Part shown: one piece after another, positions 36,301 through 46,029 of the stretch
How the letters are laid out: the number at the start of each line of letters is the position of its first letter
Position numbering within the stretch: position 1 is the first letter of the stretch
From: Tiliqua scincoides
Lineage: Eukaryota > Chordata > Lepidosauria > Squamata > Scincidae
Length of the DNA stretch: 64,000 nucleotides
Direction of reading: 5' to 3'
Assembly: GCF_035046505.1 (NCBI RefSeq)
Contig: NC_089822.1
Coordinates: 263,945,024 to 264,009,023 of the forward strand
The notes under the pieces: generated by a model
What the model was told of the DNA's origin: nothing
What the model saw: only the letters and a program-made list of their open reading frames with translations
The model's database searches: none
Position numbers and translations under genes: made by a program

Positions 36301-36362
36301 CCAACCTTACTGACCACATGAGAACCCACACGGGAGAGAAGCCATATGAATGCAAGGAATGA
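29633..36362 (+). CDS. Gene B: SCAN-domain C2H2 zinc-finger protein (6 fingers), three coding exons
   Basis: Coding exons are 29633-30382, 31985-32102 and 35515-36362. They join in frame (750+118+848 nt) to give 571 residues. The N-terminal motif is VKQES then [13 protein letters not shown] is at about 163-245; the linker exon has GIKQENN; six C2H2 fingers follow. Helix residues at -1,2,3,6 are QSNT, RAHE, DSST, RRSD, RSNE and LSND. The array ends at a TGA that stands exactly where the second Cys of finger 7 should be, and decayed finger sequence continues after it, so the protein is shorter than its ancestor. It is probably a DNA-binding, SCAN-dimerising nuclear factor. A CpG-rich promoter candidate lies about 2.5 kb upstream. 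Confidence 0.87.
31252..31484 (+). mobile_element. Sauria-type SINE in gene B intron 1
   Basis: AGAGCCAGGATGGTATAGTG, B box GGTTCAAATCCC, GTGACCTTGGGCCAGTCA and GAGCTCCTTGGAGGAAGG are all present, with an AAATAAATAAA tail. Confidence 0.9.
31985..32102 (+). CDS. Gene B linker exon with IKQE motif
   Basis: This 118-nt exon lies between tgcttttcag and G|GTAAAC and passes from phase 0 to phase 1. It encodes [15 protein letters not shown] and later GGIKQENN. It is the counterpart of the gene A, C and D linker exons. Confidence 0.8.
32123..32395 (+). mobile_element. CR1 3' end in gene B intron 2
   Basis: It begins just after the gene B linker exon with GGTCTGTGGAACTCCTTGCC and ends GGGCTGTTATTATGTTCTTA. 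It is internally shortened. Confidence 0.8.
32845..32910. repeat. AT-rich tandem repeat
   Basis: Repeated TTAATTAATTAGTATTAATC and related words. No gene signal. Confidence 0.7.
33356..33923. mobile_element. Longer TIR element of the same family
   Basis: It runs from TGCAATCCTATCTTGC to GGTTAGGATTGCACCC with TTA after the right end. It lies in gene B intron 2. The interior is GC-rich with no transposase. Confidence 0.45.
34455..35282 (+). mobile_element. Older CR1-like 3' end, split by a hAT element
   Basis: TTTAGGCTGGAGAAGAGAAG through GGCTGGATGGCCACCTGTCA is CR1-like. It resumes after the hAT insertion with GGGCAGGACTAGATGACCTC and ends near CATTCTGTTTC. Confidence 0.7.
34748..35212. mobile_element. 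hAT-like element with perfect 8-bp target duplication, inside CR1
   Basis: Termini are CAGGGGTGCCCAAAC and CTTTGGACACCCCTG. GCCTACAC flanks both sides (34740-34747 and 35213-35220). It lies within gene B intron 2. Confidence 0.9.
35515..36362 (+). CDS. Gene B zinc-finger exon
   Basis: Acceptor tttatttcag ends at 35514. The exon opens with EGDEM and an acidic spacer. Around [12 protein letters not shown] there is what looks like a finger that has lost its cysteines. Six complete fingers run from KCLVCGRCF to HMRTH. Finger 4 has Tyr in place of the usual Phe and finger 5 has Phe at the conserved Leu. The linker after finger 5 is irregular (MEEKLHK). Confidence 0.9.
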
Positions 36363-36520
<158 letters not shown>

Positions 36521-36627
36521 ATGATCTCGCTGCGGTGAAAAATGCTGGGATGAATTGGGAATGGGAGAATGGACTGTGGCCTTTCAGAATGCAGGTGGGA
36601 ATCACATTTTTCAGTGCTTCATTGAGT

Positions 36628-36735
36628 AAAAAAAAAAACTGCCTTGCAAGTGGAAAACTAGCAAGGAACGAGCTGGGCCAGAGCAATTCTCCTTGATATG
36701 CTAGCTGTCTACTTGCAGGGAGATTTTTTTCTTAA
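36628..36735. mobile_element. MITE-like element after gene B
   Basis: Arms CTGCCTTGCAAGTGGAAAAC and the matching right arm GTCTACTTGCAGGGAG are inverted, flanked by A- and T-runs. Related single arms lie near 24912 and 28759-28782. Confidence 0.6.
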
Positions 36736-36739
36736 CGTG

Positions 36740-38600
36740 GAAACATTCAAACTTGATACATTTCCTTCTCCCTTACTTGTAGTCTGAGGCCCCACAACCC
36801 ATGCAGTCACCTCAAGCCTCTCCTACCTCATTCCACAGCATATCTGAACGTGGCCACAGCTATCAGCCCCCTCTGTGGAGAGATGCTTTTTGCTTTTTGA
36901 GAACAGGGTGAAAACCACAGTGCCAGATCCCTGCCCTTATTAAACCACCGCCACCATGAGGTCAACCCCCTGATGGTAACAGGAAACCAAATTTAACTTT
37001 GTGGACAGGTCATCGTAGTACTTAACACTGATAAGCACTTTTTAGAGTGTTCAGGAGTCAGACTTCACATGCCTTATGCTAGCAATCTTCACAACAACCC
37101 TGCAAGGCAGATCCATTTTATTATCTCTGTATTTCAGATAGGGATGGAGGGAGCTGAAGCTAAGAGATAATGGTGTACCTGAGGACACTTGGTGAGTTTT
37201 TGGGCTCACAACTTATTGCTTCTTAAGAAACAGGAAGTTTATTTTCGCTGGTGATTTCTGTTAGCTGTTCTCCCCCCTCCTCCCCAAGAAGAAGAGGAAT
37301 GTGTTTGACTTGGGAGCAGTGCTGACCTAGTCAACAATTCTGAGCTAAGTGGTCCAATGCTTTGACTCAGCATAAGTTCACAGGAGCTGGGATTGCTTCC
37401 ATAAATCTGCACACACCCTTAAGGGTTTGCTGCTACTTATTGCACTTCTGGCTATCTATGAAGAAGAACATGACAATAAAACTAAGATTGGCAGGATCAT
37501 ATACTCTCTGCCACTGCTTTCGGTGATGACCACAGGCTTTAACCTTTCAAAAGGGGGATCAGACAAATTAATGGAGGAGGAGAAATCTTTTATAAGTGGG
37601 CATTGGCCATGCTAATGAAATACAACCTCCAGACCCGGAGGAGGATCAGACCCGGTTTCTCTCTGACTAGCAGTTGTGGGGGGTCGGAGAAGCAACAGCA
37701 GGGGACAGTTCTGGCCTTCCTGCCCTCCTCATGGCCTTCCCAGGGGATCAAACTGACCGTTGTGGGAAGCAGATTGCTAGATTGGATTCTCTTGTTCCGC
37801 AAGGCCCTGCTTAATGTTCTTACTATTTATGCTATTTTGTGGATTTTGCTTGGTTTTAAACTTCTGTATTGGTAATTTTCAAGATTTCTTACAGACCCAG
37901 AAGTTTGTGTGTAGTGTGTGTATTTTTCTAAACTAATAATAATAGCTCTTGAAAGTGCTAACGAGAACTATAAAACGGGCAGGACTCTCCTCCCCTACAT
38001 CTTAGGAATCCAACAATGTACAGTACACCTGATGCTTTGGGCACAGTGGGGGGGGGGTGCTGCCCTTATTATGGACATACTGAAAAGAATGACACTGAAT
38101 GGCCCATAGAAAGCATTGATATCTGAAAAACGTTTGATGATACAAAACAACTAAGATAACTGTTGGAATCAGCACCTCTGAACTGTATTAAAGAGACATT
38201 AAAAATTCAACATAAACAATTCTTGTGTTACACACTGTTATTTTGGAATGGCAGCTGGCATGGATACCCCAAATAGTTGAGATTTCTGTGGCTGCTTTTT
38301 AGTGCGCCGAGCGCCTCACGCGCATTATCTCAGCCATCCTGGCAGCCGAATGATGACCCAGTCATGATGTTTAATGTACATTTGCGATGGTTTGTAGGAT
38401 ACATAAAAATCCACTGAGTTTCCAAGCAGCCATTGCAATGCATTGGGATAGAACCACCATGACCCCGTTAAACTGCCTGCCTGCCTGCTCCAGCAGCAGC
38501 CATGAAAATCACTTTCTGAGATACTACCTGATCTCTCCATCTTGGCAGAAAAGGTGGGGAGTGGATGCTCAACTGTTCAGTTACTTCTCAACTGGGAGAG
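36740..38600. other. Intergenic stretch after gene B
   Basis: Apart from the MIR-like fragment at 37060-37200, nothing specific was recognised. Short open frames appear to be chance. Confidence 0.5.
37060..37200 (-). mobile_element. MIR-like SINE fragment
   Basis: CACAACAACCCTGCAAGGCA and the following ATTATCTCTGTATTTCAGAT resemble the antisense MIR core region. Recognition is by recalled similarity. Confidence 0.45.
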
Positions 38601-38607
38601 TCTAGAA

Positions 38608-38996
38608 CAGGGGTGTCAAACTCGTTTCATACAGAGGGCCGAAGTTAGCACTCAGGGCACCTGTTAAGGGCCGGAAGTGATGTTGTTAAGCAGAAAATGA
38701 CATCATTAAGCAGCTGTTCGCCAGAAACAACAACAACAACAGTATTTATCACCTTGCTCTCATCAAGAAACAGAACAGACAGAAACATCTCATCCTCATC
38801 TCAACAGAAATCAGCACCTTGCTCTCATATAGAAGTTCATTAACTGCAAATCAGAAGACAAAAAATCTTGATCATATTTCAAGAAATGGGAAAGCCCAAT
38901 GTTCATGTGGGCCGATGTTTTTGTGGTAACACCTCAGCACTGCTTAGCAGCTGAGATCCCGAGGGCCAGATAAAAAGCTTACGTTTGACACCCATG
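38608..38996. mobile_element. hAT-like element with perfect 8-bp target duplication
   Basis: Termini are CAGGGGTGTCAAAC and GTTTGACACCCATG. GTCTAGAA flanks both sides (38600-38607 and 38997-39004). Confidence 0.9.
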
Positions 38997-39328
38997 GTCT
39001 AGAATCTCATACTTGCTTAGAAGGTCTCATCTAACCTGGAAGCTCTGCTGCCTCATTTCAGATATGCAGGTAGCAGTGGCTGGTTGTGATAAGGGAAAGA
39101 AAAAAATATTCTATACATGGTGACACACTTTTCTTTGGATAAGCCCCTGGCCGATCTTGATGCTGCGCTCTGAGCTCGATTTTTAATCGTGGTATTTATG
39201 TCCCACTTTGTCTCCCAAGTGGGCATTCAGAGCGGCTTACCAAAAAAAAACCAACCCGAATTAAAAGCCAGAACAAAAAGCAAAAGAACCAGGAAATGGT
39301 AAACCAGGAAACCTTTAACAGGCTACTA

Positions 39329-39674
39329 CAGTGTTTCTCAATGTTTGTCCTGCACTGTACCACTTCACATGGTCCATCTATTCAAAGTACCATCAGACAT
39401 AACTGGCAATGATGTCATCACCAATTACATCTGAGTTGGGAGGCCAGATGCAACATGACAAACACCAGTAAGAGGCTCAGGGTAGACGGGAGGGGTTTTT
39501 GAGCACAGAAAAGCATGCTTTGGAGGTCTGCCTGTGGACCAAGCCTCCTACCACTGTTTGTTGTGTCATATTCCTGATCTTGCTGCCAAGCAGCAAGGGT
39601 CCAGGGGTCCTGTGAGTACCACCCGACATCATCTCAAGTACCACTGGTTCCAGTACCATAAAAAGAAGCACTAG
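39329..39674. mobile_element. hAT-like element, decayed right end
   Basis: CAGTGTTTCTCAATG start, then the CACTTCACATGGTCCATCTA block shared with 25776-26247. The right terminus is disrupted. Confidence 0.6.
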
Positions 39675-40525
39675 CTTCCTACTGCACAAAAGGACCACTT
39701 CGTCAGCCCTGTGCACAGAGCAGCTGCAAAAAGCAGAAAGGCTACATTGCAGTGAACGCAGGTGTCAGGCAGACAACACTGACTGTGCTGATCCAGCATC
39801 TGACCCCACAGGATACAGCAGTGGCCGCTTTGGCGCCGCTGTAGCCCTGGGCACTACGGAAGCATAGGATTGGTTCCTTAGTAACCATAAGCCTTACAAC
39901 AACCCTGTAAGGTAGGTCAGCATTATTAACTGCCCATCTTCTTTCCTCACTCTCTTGGTTTCTGATTTCCTCTCCTCTGTTCTTTTCCTCCTCAGCTGTT
40001 TTAGACTGTAGGTACCTCGGGGCAGGGAACTGCACCTATCTATTTTCACCCATGCAACTCTATAAGGCACCCTCTTGCATATGGCAGCTGGTATAAAACC
40101 TCACAGGGACACGTGGGCGATGGGGATATGGGTGGAGATACCACATGTGGCACAGACAAGATTTGAAGCAGGGAATTCCTGGTTTGCAGCAAGCGGTCCT
40201 GAGTCTGTGTATGTTTACTTAGAAGTAAACTCCAGCATGTTCACAGTGCAATCCTCTGCATGTCTATTCAGAAATAAGCTCCAATGAGTTTAATGGAATT
40301 TACTCCCAGGTGAGTATGTAAAGGATTGCAGCCTTAGTGGTAAAAATGGTAAAAGTTATCCCCAAAAATGTGGCAATGTGAAAAATAAATAAACATGCTC
40401 AGGAACACAGTCCCAGAATCCCTTCCCTCCACCCATCCCCAGCTCTTGGAGAGTAGTAATACTGCTTGGTTATCAATGGAAGAAGTAAGCCCCACATAAC
40501 CCACTGAGATTTGCATACAGTAAGG

Positions 40526-41153
40526 CCACACCTTACAGACCTTGTGTCTACAGAGCTTGCGTCCTGAGTATAGTTCTGTACTGCAGCGAGTCATGGACTC
40601 TTCGCTCACAACAGGAGAGGAAACTGAACGCATTCCACATGCGCTGCCTCTGACGCTGCCTCTGACGCATCCTCGGCATCACCTGGCAGGACAAAGTTCC
40701 AAACAACACAGTCCTGGAACGAGCTGGAATCCCTAGCATGTATGCACTGCTGAAACAGAGACGCCTGCATTTGCTTGGTCATGTTGTGAGAATGGATGAT
40801 GGCCAGATCCCAAAGGATCTTCTCTATGGAGAACTCGTGCAAGGAAAGCGCCCTACAGGTAGACCACAGCTGCGATACAAGGACATCTGCAAGAGGGATC
40901 TGAAGGCCTTAGGAGTGGACCTCAACAAGTGGGAAACCCTGGCCTCTGAGCGGCCCGCTTGGAGGCAGGCTGTGCAGCATGGCCTTTCCCAGTTTGAAGA
41001 GACACTTGGCCAAAGTCTGAGGCTAAGAGGCAAAGAAGGAAGACCCATAGCCAGGGAGACAGACCAGGGACAGACTGCACTTGCTCCCAGTGTGGAAGGG
41101 ATTGTCACTCCCGAATTGGCCTTTTCAGCCACACTACTGAAGGTTGCCAACAC
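40526..41153 (+). mobile_element. LINE copy 2 (same family)
   Basis: It encodes [20 protein letters not shown] and runs to a zinc-knuckle region. The last part is deleted: sequence jumps from the CAGCCACACTA region straight to CTGAAGGTTGCCAAC, removing about 60 bp including most of the tail hairpin. A CR1 copy abuts at 41154. Confidence 0.85.
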
Positions 41154-41820
41154 AAGGCCACACCTGGAGTACTGTGTCCAGTTCTGGTTGCCGCATCTCA
41201 AAAAAATACAGTGGAACTAGAAAAGGTGGAGAAGGGAGCAACCGAAATGATTCCTGGGCTGGGGCACCTCCCTTACGAGGAAAGGCTACAGAGTTTGGGG
41301 CTCTTCAGGTTAGAAAAAGATGCGAGGGGGCATGATTGAGATGTACAAAATTATCCCTCTCACAACACCAGAACTAGGGGATATTCACTAAAATTGAGTG
41401 ATGGGAGAGTTAGGACAGACAAAAAAAAAATTGCTTTATCCAGAGTGTAGTTAGTCTGTGGAACTCTTTGACACAGGATATGATGATGACATCTGGCCTG
41501 GATGCCTTTAAAAGGGGATTGGACAGATTTCTGGAGGAAAAGTTCATCACAGGTTACAAGCCATGGTGGGTATGTGCAACCTCCTGGGTTGGTTTTAGAA
41601 GTAGGCTGCCTCAGCATGCCAGATGCAAGGGTCAGGATGCAAGTATCTTATGCAGGTGGTCTTACGTGCCCCCTGAGGCATCTGGTGGGCCACTGTGAGA
41701 TACAGGTTGTGTCTGCAACGCTCCATTCCATATGGCCGGAGTGGCTTCAGCCTGGCTAACTCTTGAGTTTTAGGCACGTGGACCAGGAACCTGGACCAGA
41801 TGCCCCAGCAGGGCTCTTCT
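41154..41820 (+). mobile_element. CR1 ORF2 end and 3' UTR
   Basis: It starts at GGCCACACCTGGAGTACTGT (CR1 PHLEYC) and runs to CAGCAGGGCTCTTCTTATG with internal damage, including an insertion after GATACAGG. Confidence 0.8.
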
Positions 41821-41875
41821 TATGCACCAGCAAGCATGCACAGGATTGCACTGTGAGGCTGCACCCATTGCACAC

Positions 41876-42096
41876 TTATTTATTTTTATACCACTGTTCC
41901 TCCAAAGAGCTCAGGGCGGTGTACACGGCTGCTCCCTTCCTTTTGCCCTCACAACAACCCTGTGAGGTAGGTGAGGCTGAGAGAAAGTGACTGGCCCAAG
42001 GTCACCCAGGAAGCTTCGTGGCTGAGGGGGGATTCGAATCTGGATCTTCCAGGTCTAAGTCCACCTCCCAAACCACTACACCACCCTGGCTCTCAC
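41876..42096 (-). mobile_element. Sauria-type SINE, antisense
   Basis: The reverse complement runs AGAGCCAGGGTGGTGTAGTG, GATTCGAATCCCCC (B box region), GGTGACCTTGGGCCAGTCAC and tail. Confidence 0.9.
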
Positions 42097-42329
42097 CTCC
42101 AGTAAGTGAGCCTTATGGAAGGCAATGGGGCTACCTTCCCAGCAAACATGCATAGGCTTGTCCTGAACATGCATCCTGAACATTTCATCCCTATGAAAGG
42201 ACTGCATCCAATGCTCCTACTTGGTCCATTGATTGTCATGGACCAGGAAGGTTGCAAACCAAAAAATTCATTCTTTGCTGGCAGGCTAAGGGTTAAAGTG
42301 AGCGAGACGGGACTCCTAGAGAAGCTCCT

Positions 42330-42445
42330 TCCTTCCAGGAAGTGACTGATGACTGAAGGTGCCCTTCTCTCCCCACCCTTCTGAGCATCTCTATGGTGCT
42401 CCTCTTGCCCAGCCCAGAGGGAAGCTTCAGGTTGGGAGGGAACAG
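42330..42445 (+). promoter_or_regulatory. Candidate gene C 5' noncoding exon
   Basis: The donor AACAG|GTGAGTTGAAAG after 42445 matches the gene D donor context (CAG|GTGAGTTGAAAG). AGGAAGTGACT at 42337-42347 is the reverse complement of AGTCACTTCCT in the gene D block, again an ETS-type core. It lies 2.7 kb before the gene C SCAN exon. Confidence 0.45.
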
Positions 42446-42821
42446 GTGAGTTGAAAGAGCAAGTGTGGGATGTGGAGGCAGTGGAAGGGGTGGGAAGATG
42501 CAGATGGGGAGGTAGCCTTTCAGCAGTTGGGCAAGAGCCCTGGAAGGGCAGGGAGGACTGGGTTGGCTTTGGAAGACTAGAGCCCTGCTGGGAGACCCAT
42601 CAAGTGCAGCATCCCAGGTGCAAGAGAGCCAGCTGGGTCACAGGTGACCACAGCCAGGGCACGAGGCCCACAGTGTCTCTGCTATGGCTTGCTCCTTCAC
42701 AAGCAGTGATGCCTGATGCGCGCAGGTGTGTCGCGCCACCGAACATGGAGGTTGCATGGTTGGCTTGAAACCTGCACATCCTGCCATTGTCGTTGAAAGG
42801 GACCAACCAAACTCCACAAAA

Positions 42822-43179
42822 CAGTGTTTCTTTACCAGTGGCACAGGTACCACCAGTGGTATGTGGGGTGAAGTCTGGTGGTACTTGTGGACCTCCCTGC
42901 CCGAACATCTGCTGGCCGGCGGCAAGATGAGTGCATAACAAACTTCAGTAGAAGGCTCGGCTTGGTGGGTAGAGCTCCAAAGCATGCTTTTCATTCACAC
43001 ACTCTGGAAAGCCCTCCTGTACCCCCCCCAGCCTCTTATTGGTGTTTGTCATGTCACACGCGGCCTCTCCATTCAGAAGTAACTGGCAATTACATCATCA
43101 CCATTTACTTCTGGTGGTCCTTCGAATAGGTGGGTCATCCAAAGTGGTATGGTGGGGGTAAACGGTGAGTAACGTTGCC
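42822..43179. mobile_element. hAT-like element in the putative first intron of gene C
   Basis: CAGTGTTTCTTTACCAGTGG start, GCCTCTTATTGGTGTTTGTC body, decayed end near AACGGTGAGTAACGTTG. Confidence 0.6.
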
Positions 43180-43313
43180 ATAAAACGTAAAAAAAACAAA
43201 AACGATACTGTGAAATTCATAGTATGAGTTAGCGCTTGGGATCAGAGGCATAACTAGGGCGGTTATGAGGGGCACCTGCATCAGGTGCTATGCCAAGGGA
43301 GGGATGCAAGGCA

Positions 43314-43446
43314 GTCACTTTTGGGCTCTCCCCAGAGGAGGAGGCGCTGGTGGCTTCACGCCCCATGTTCCTTCTCCTGTGGAGGTGCCCCCTTTGGGGT
43401 GTGAAGCTGTCAGCGCCTCCTCCTCTGGGGAGAGCCCAGAAGTGAC
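43314..43446. repeat. 133-nt near-perfect hairpin
   Basis: Arms 43314-43364 and 43396-43446 are reverse complements over about 51 bp with a handful of mismatches (key blocks GGGCTCTCCCCAGAGGAGGA and TCCTCCTCTGGGGAGAGCCC). The loop is 31 nt. Confidence 0.8.
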
Positions 43447-44221
43447 ATCACGATGTCATGTGACATTGTGACATCACTGCCCCCGGGTGCCTGGGCTTCT
43501 AGTCACAGCCCTGCTTGTGATTTTTAACCGTTGATACACTGACCCTCTGTGAACGTGTCCACTTCCATTTCAAAAAGCTCCCCTGTGGCCATCCCCAAAT
43601 CTCATGTGTAGAACGTTAACACATGTTAAAAACACACTGTGTGAAAAAGTTGTCTGTCCTGAATCTGTTGATTTGTTGCTTTACATGCATACAGTCCCAG
43701 GTTCCCTCTATGCCATTGCCAGTGAAAGGCATCGGGTGGCAGGTGTTGGGTGAGGGATTTTTGCCTGAAACCCTTCCCAGCTAGAAGGGACAATAGATGG
43801 GCTTGGCCATGCTCCTCTGCTATGATTTGTTCCTTCATAAGCTGCATTTAAACACGGAGGCAGCACTAGGGATGCGTCATTCAGTGCAAATGCTCATTGC
43901 GTCGCCCCCATGATGGACTTCTTCCTGTACCAGACCATACAGAACCCATTACAATATCATATGCACAGCTTAAATGTGGTGATAGCACTAGGGTTGGTGT
44001 CACCCCCATGAACTTAATTTATTTTAATATATAACAGTGCAAGTCACCCGACAAATCAGTAACTAGCAAGAAAAACCGTGGTCAACTTGATGACACTCAT
44101 ATAACTTCATAAGAGCTCTGGTATTAGCTTTGATGCATGGAAATGAGAACTGATTCATACTAACATCTTACTGGTTCCCTGCTGTGTCACAATAACGCCT
44201 CATTAGCACGCGGAACAATTA

Positions 44222-44390
44222 GGACACAATCCTAACCAACTTTCCAGCACTTGACATAGCTGTGCCAATGTGGTGTGCATTTCATGCTGCAGTGGGGAGG
44301 TAGTCAAGGAGGCCTCCTCAAGCTAAGGGCATGTTTGGTAACACTTCGGGGGCTGCATTGCGGCTAAGTCAGTGCTGGAAAGTTGGTTAT
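44222..44390. mobile_element. Short TIR element, right end truncated
   Basis: GGACACAATCCTAACCAACT left end after TTA. GCTGGAAAGTTGGTTA at the right lacks the terminal bases. Confidence 0.6.
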
Positions 44391-45108
44391 GCCTGTCTTC
44401 TCGGAAGTAAGTCCCATTATAGTCAATGGAGCTTACTCCCAGGAAAGTGTAGATAGAATTGCAGCCCCAGTCTCATTGGTCGGTTTCATTTTTTGGTTAC
44501 ATAAGGCAGTTGTGTTTTCCTTTTCTGGTTATTTGGCCATAACTTTTGATAGAATACAGATATATCAATGCTGTTTGTTTCATTGCATTCTGCATTAAAG
44601 CACACATATCGAAAGATGTATAACATGATGGCATTATTCAAAAATATCAAGATTTTTGCAATTTTTGGCCGGTAGTGGTGTCATCACCACCCCACGACAT
44701 CACCTGGTGTGGTCCACACCCCCTTAGCAACGCCACTGTTCAAACGTATTGCGTCTCTGAACATAGATGTTTCATTATTTATTTGTTTGTTTAAAAAAGA
44801 TGTATAGTCTGACTCAGTGGCTTCATATATTGCCAGATTATAGTTTGGGAAGGGCCAGTTGCTCATTGGTAGAACACCCAATTTGTAAGCCCCACTTTCA
44901 GATCCTGGTGTCTCCAGGAAGGGCTGAGAAAGGCCTTCATCTGAAATCCGCAGCATCTCCTAATTTTTTTTGAAGCAGAATCAACTAGCAGGTGATGGGA
45001 CTTCTCAGCCTGATGCAACCCTGGACAGCAGGTTTGCTGTACTTAGATGCTGCCAATTTCCCATATCTGGTCCATATGTTCTCTCTGATTTGTGATTCTG
45101 TTCTTCAG

Positions 45109-46029
45109 GTTGGAGCAGCAGACACACTAGACCATCCAGGGTTTGCCACCTGGAGACATTGTCAACGTCACCATGAATTAATCACAGGACAGTAACCATC
45201 TGCTCTGTGCACCAGTTTAAACCAGTCCTGGGAGTTAAGAGTGAAAATGGCTGAGGAACACAGAAATGCAGCTGTTGCAGGTCTCCAGTTGGATGCTACA
45301 CTTGAGCAGAGAGTGAAGGTGGAAGCACAGGATCCAGAAAACTCTGAACTGGGTCTAGACAAAGGCCCTCATGTCATCCATTCTGGGAGTATTCAAGAAT
45401 TCTGGGATGTGACTGCGCTGGAACAGGTGAAACGGGAACCAGGAGTGCAAGAGTGCTGGGAGGCCCAGTGGCAGCGATTCTTGAAGGCCGTGCAGTCTCC
45501 TCATCCTGACCAGGGACACACACACTTGCTGGGGCTTGTACCAAGGAATGAGTCTGAGTCTGTTTTATCTCCCGTTGAGGAAATGCCAGGTACAGACCTG
45601 CAGTCTAAGCCAGAGAGAGCAACCCAGCTCTTGCCTGACGCCAGCAAAGATGACCCAGTGTCTGCCAATAGTGTTTTAGCCAACAACAAGACAGGCTGCA
45701 GGAAAGTGAAGGAGGAGATCTTGGACGAGGGCTCGGCCAGCTTTGACGCAGAGCGCCGGTGCTTCAGGCAGTTCTGCTACCAGGAGGCGGAGGGGCCCCG
45801 GGAGGTTTGCAGGGTGCTCCAGGAGCTGTGCCATCAGTGGCTGCAGCCAGAGAGGAAGACGAAAGACCAGATCCTGGAGCTGGTGGTCCTAGAGCAGCTC
45901 CTGACTATCCTGCCTGAGGAGATGCAGAGCTGGGTCAGGGATGGTCACCCAGAGACTTGCTTTCAGGCAGTGACCCTGGCCGAAGATTTCCTGCAGAAGC
46001 AGCAAGTTTGCGAGAGGCGGGACCCACAG
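45109..46029 (+). CDS. Gene C exon with 5' UTR part and SCAN domain
   Basis: Acceptor ctgttcttcag ends at 45108. The coding ATG at 45247 (MAEEHRN) matches the MA- starts of its paralogues. The donor CAG|gtgaga follows 46029, phase 0. SCAN residues include [12 protein letters not shown] and [15 protein letters not shown]. The 5' UTR holds a two-codon upstream ORF at 45173-45181. Confidence 0.83.

Noticed and set aside
36360-36362. Selenocysteine or read-through decoding of the gene B TGA
   Set aside because: Further stops and a lost Cys follow in frame, and the position is a mutated zinc-ligand Cys. Decay is simpler.
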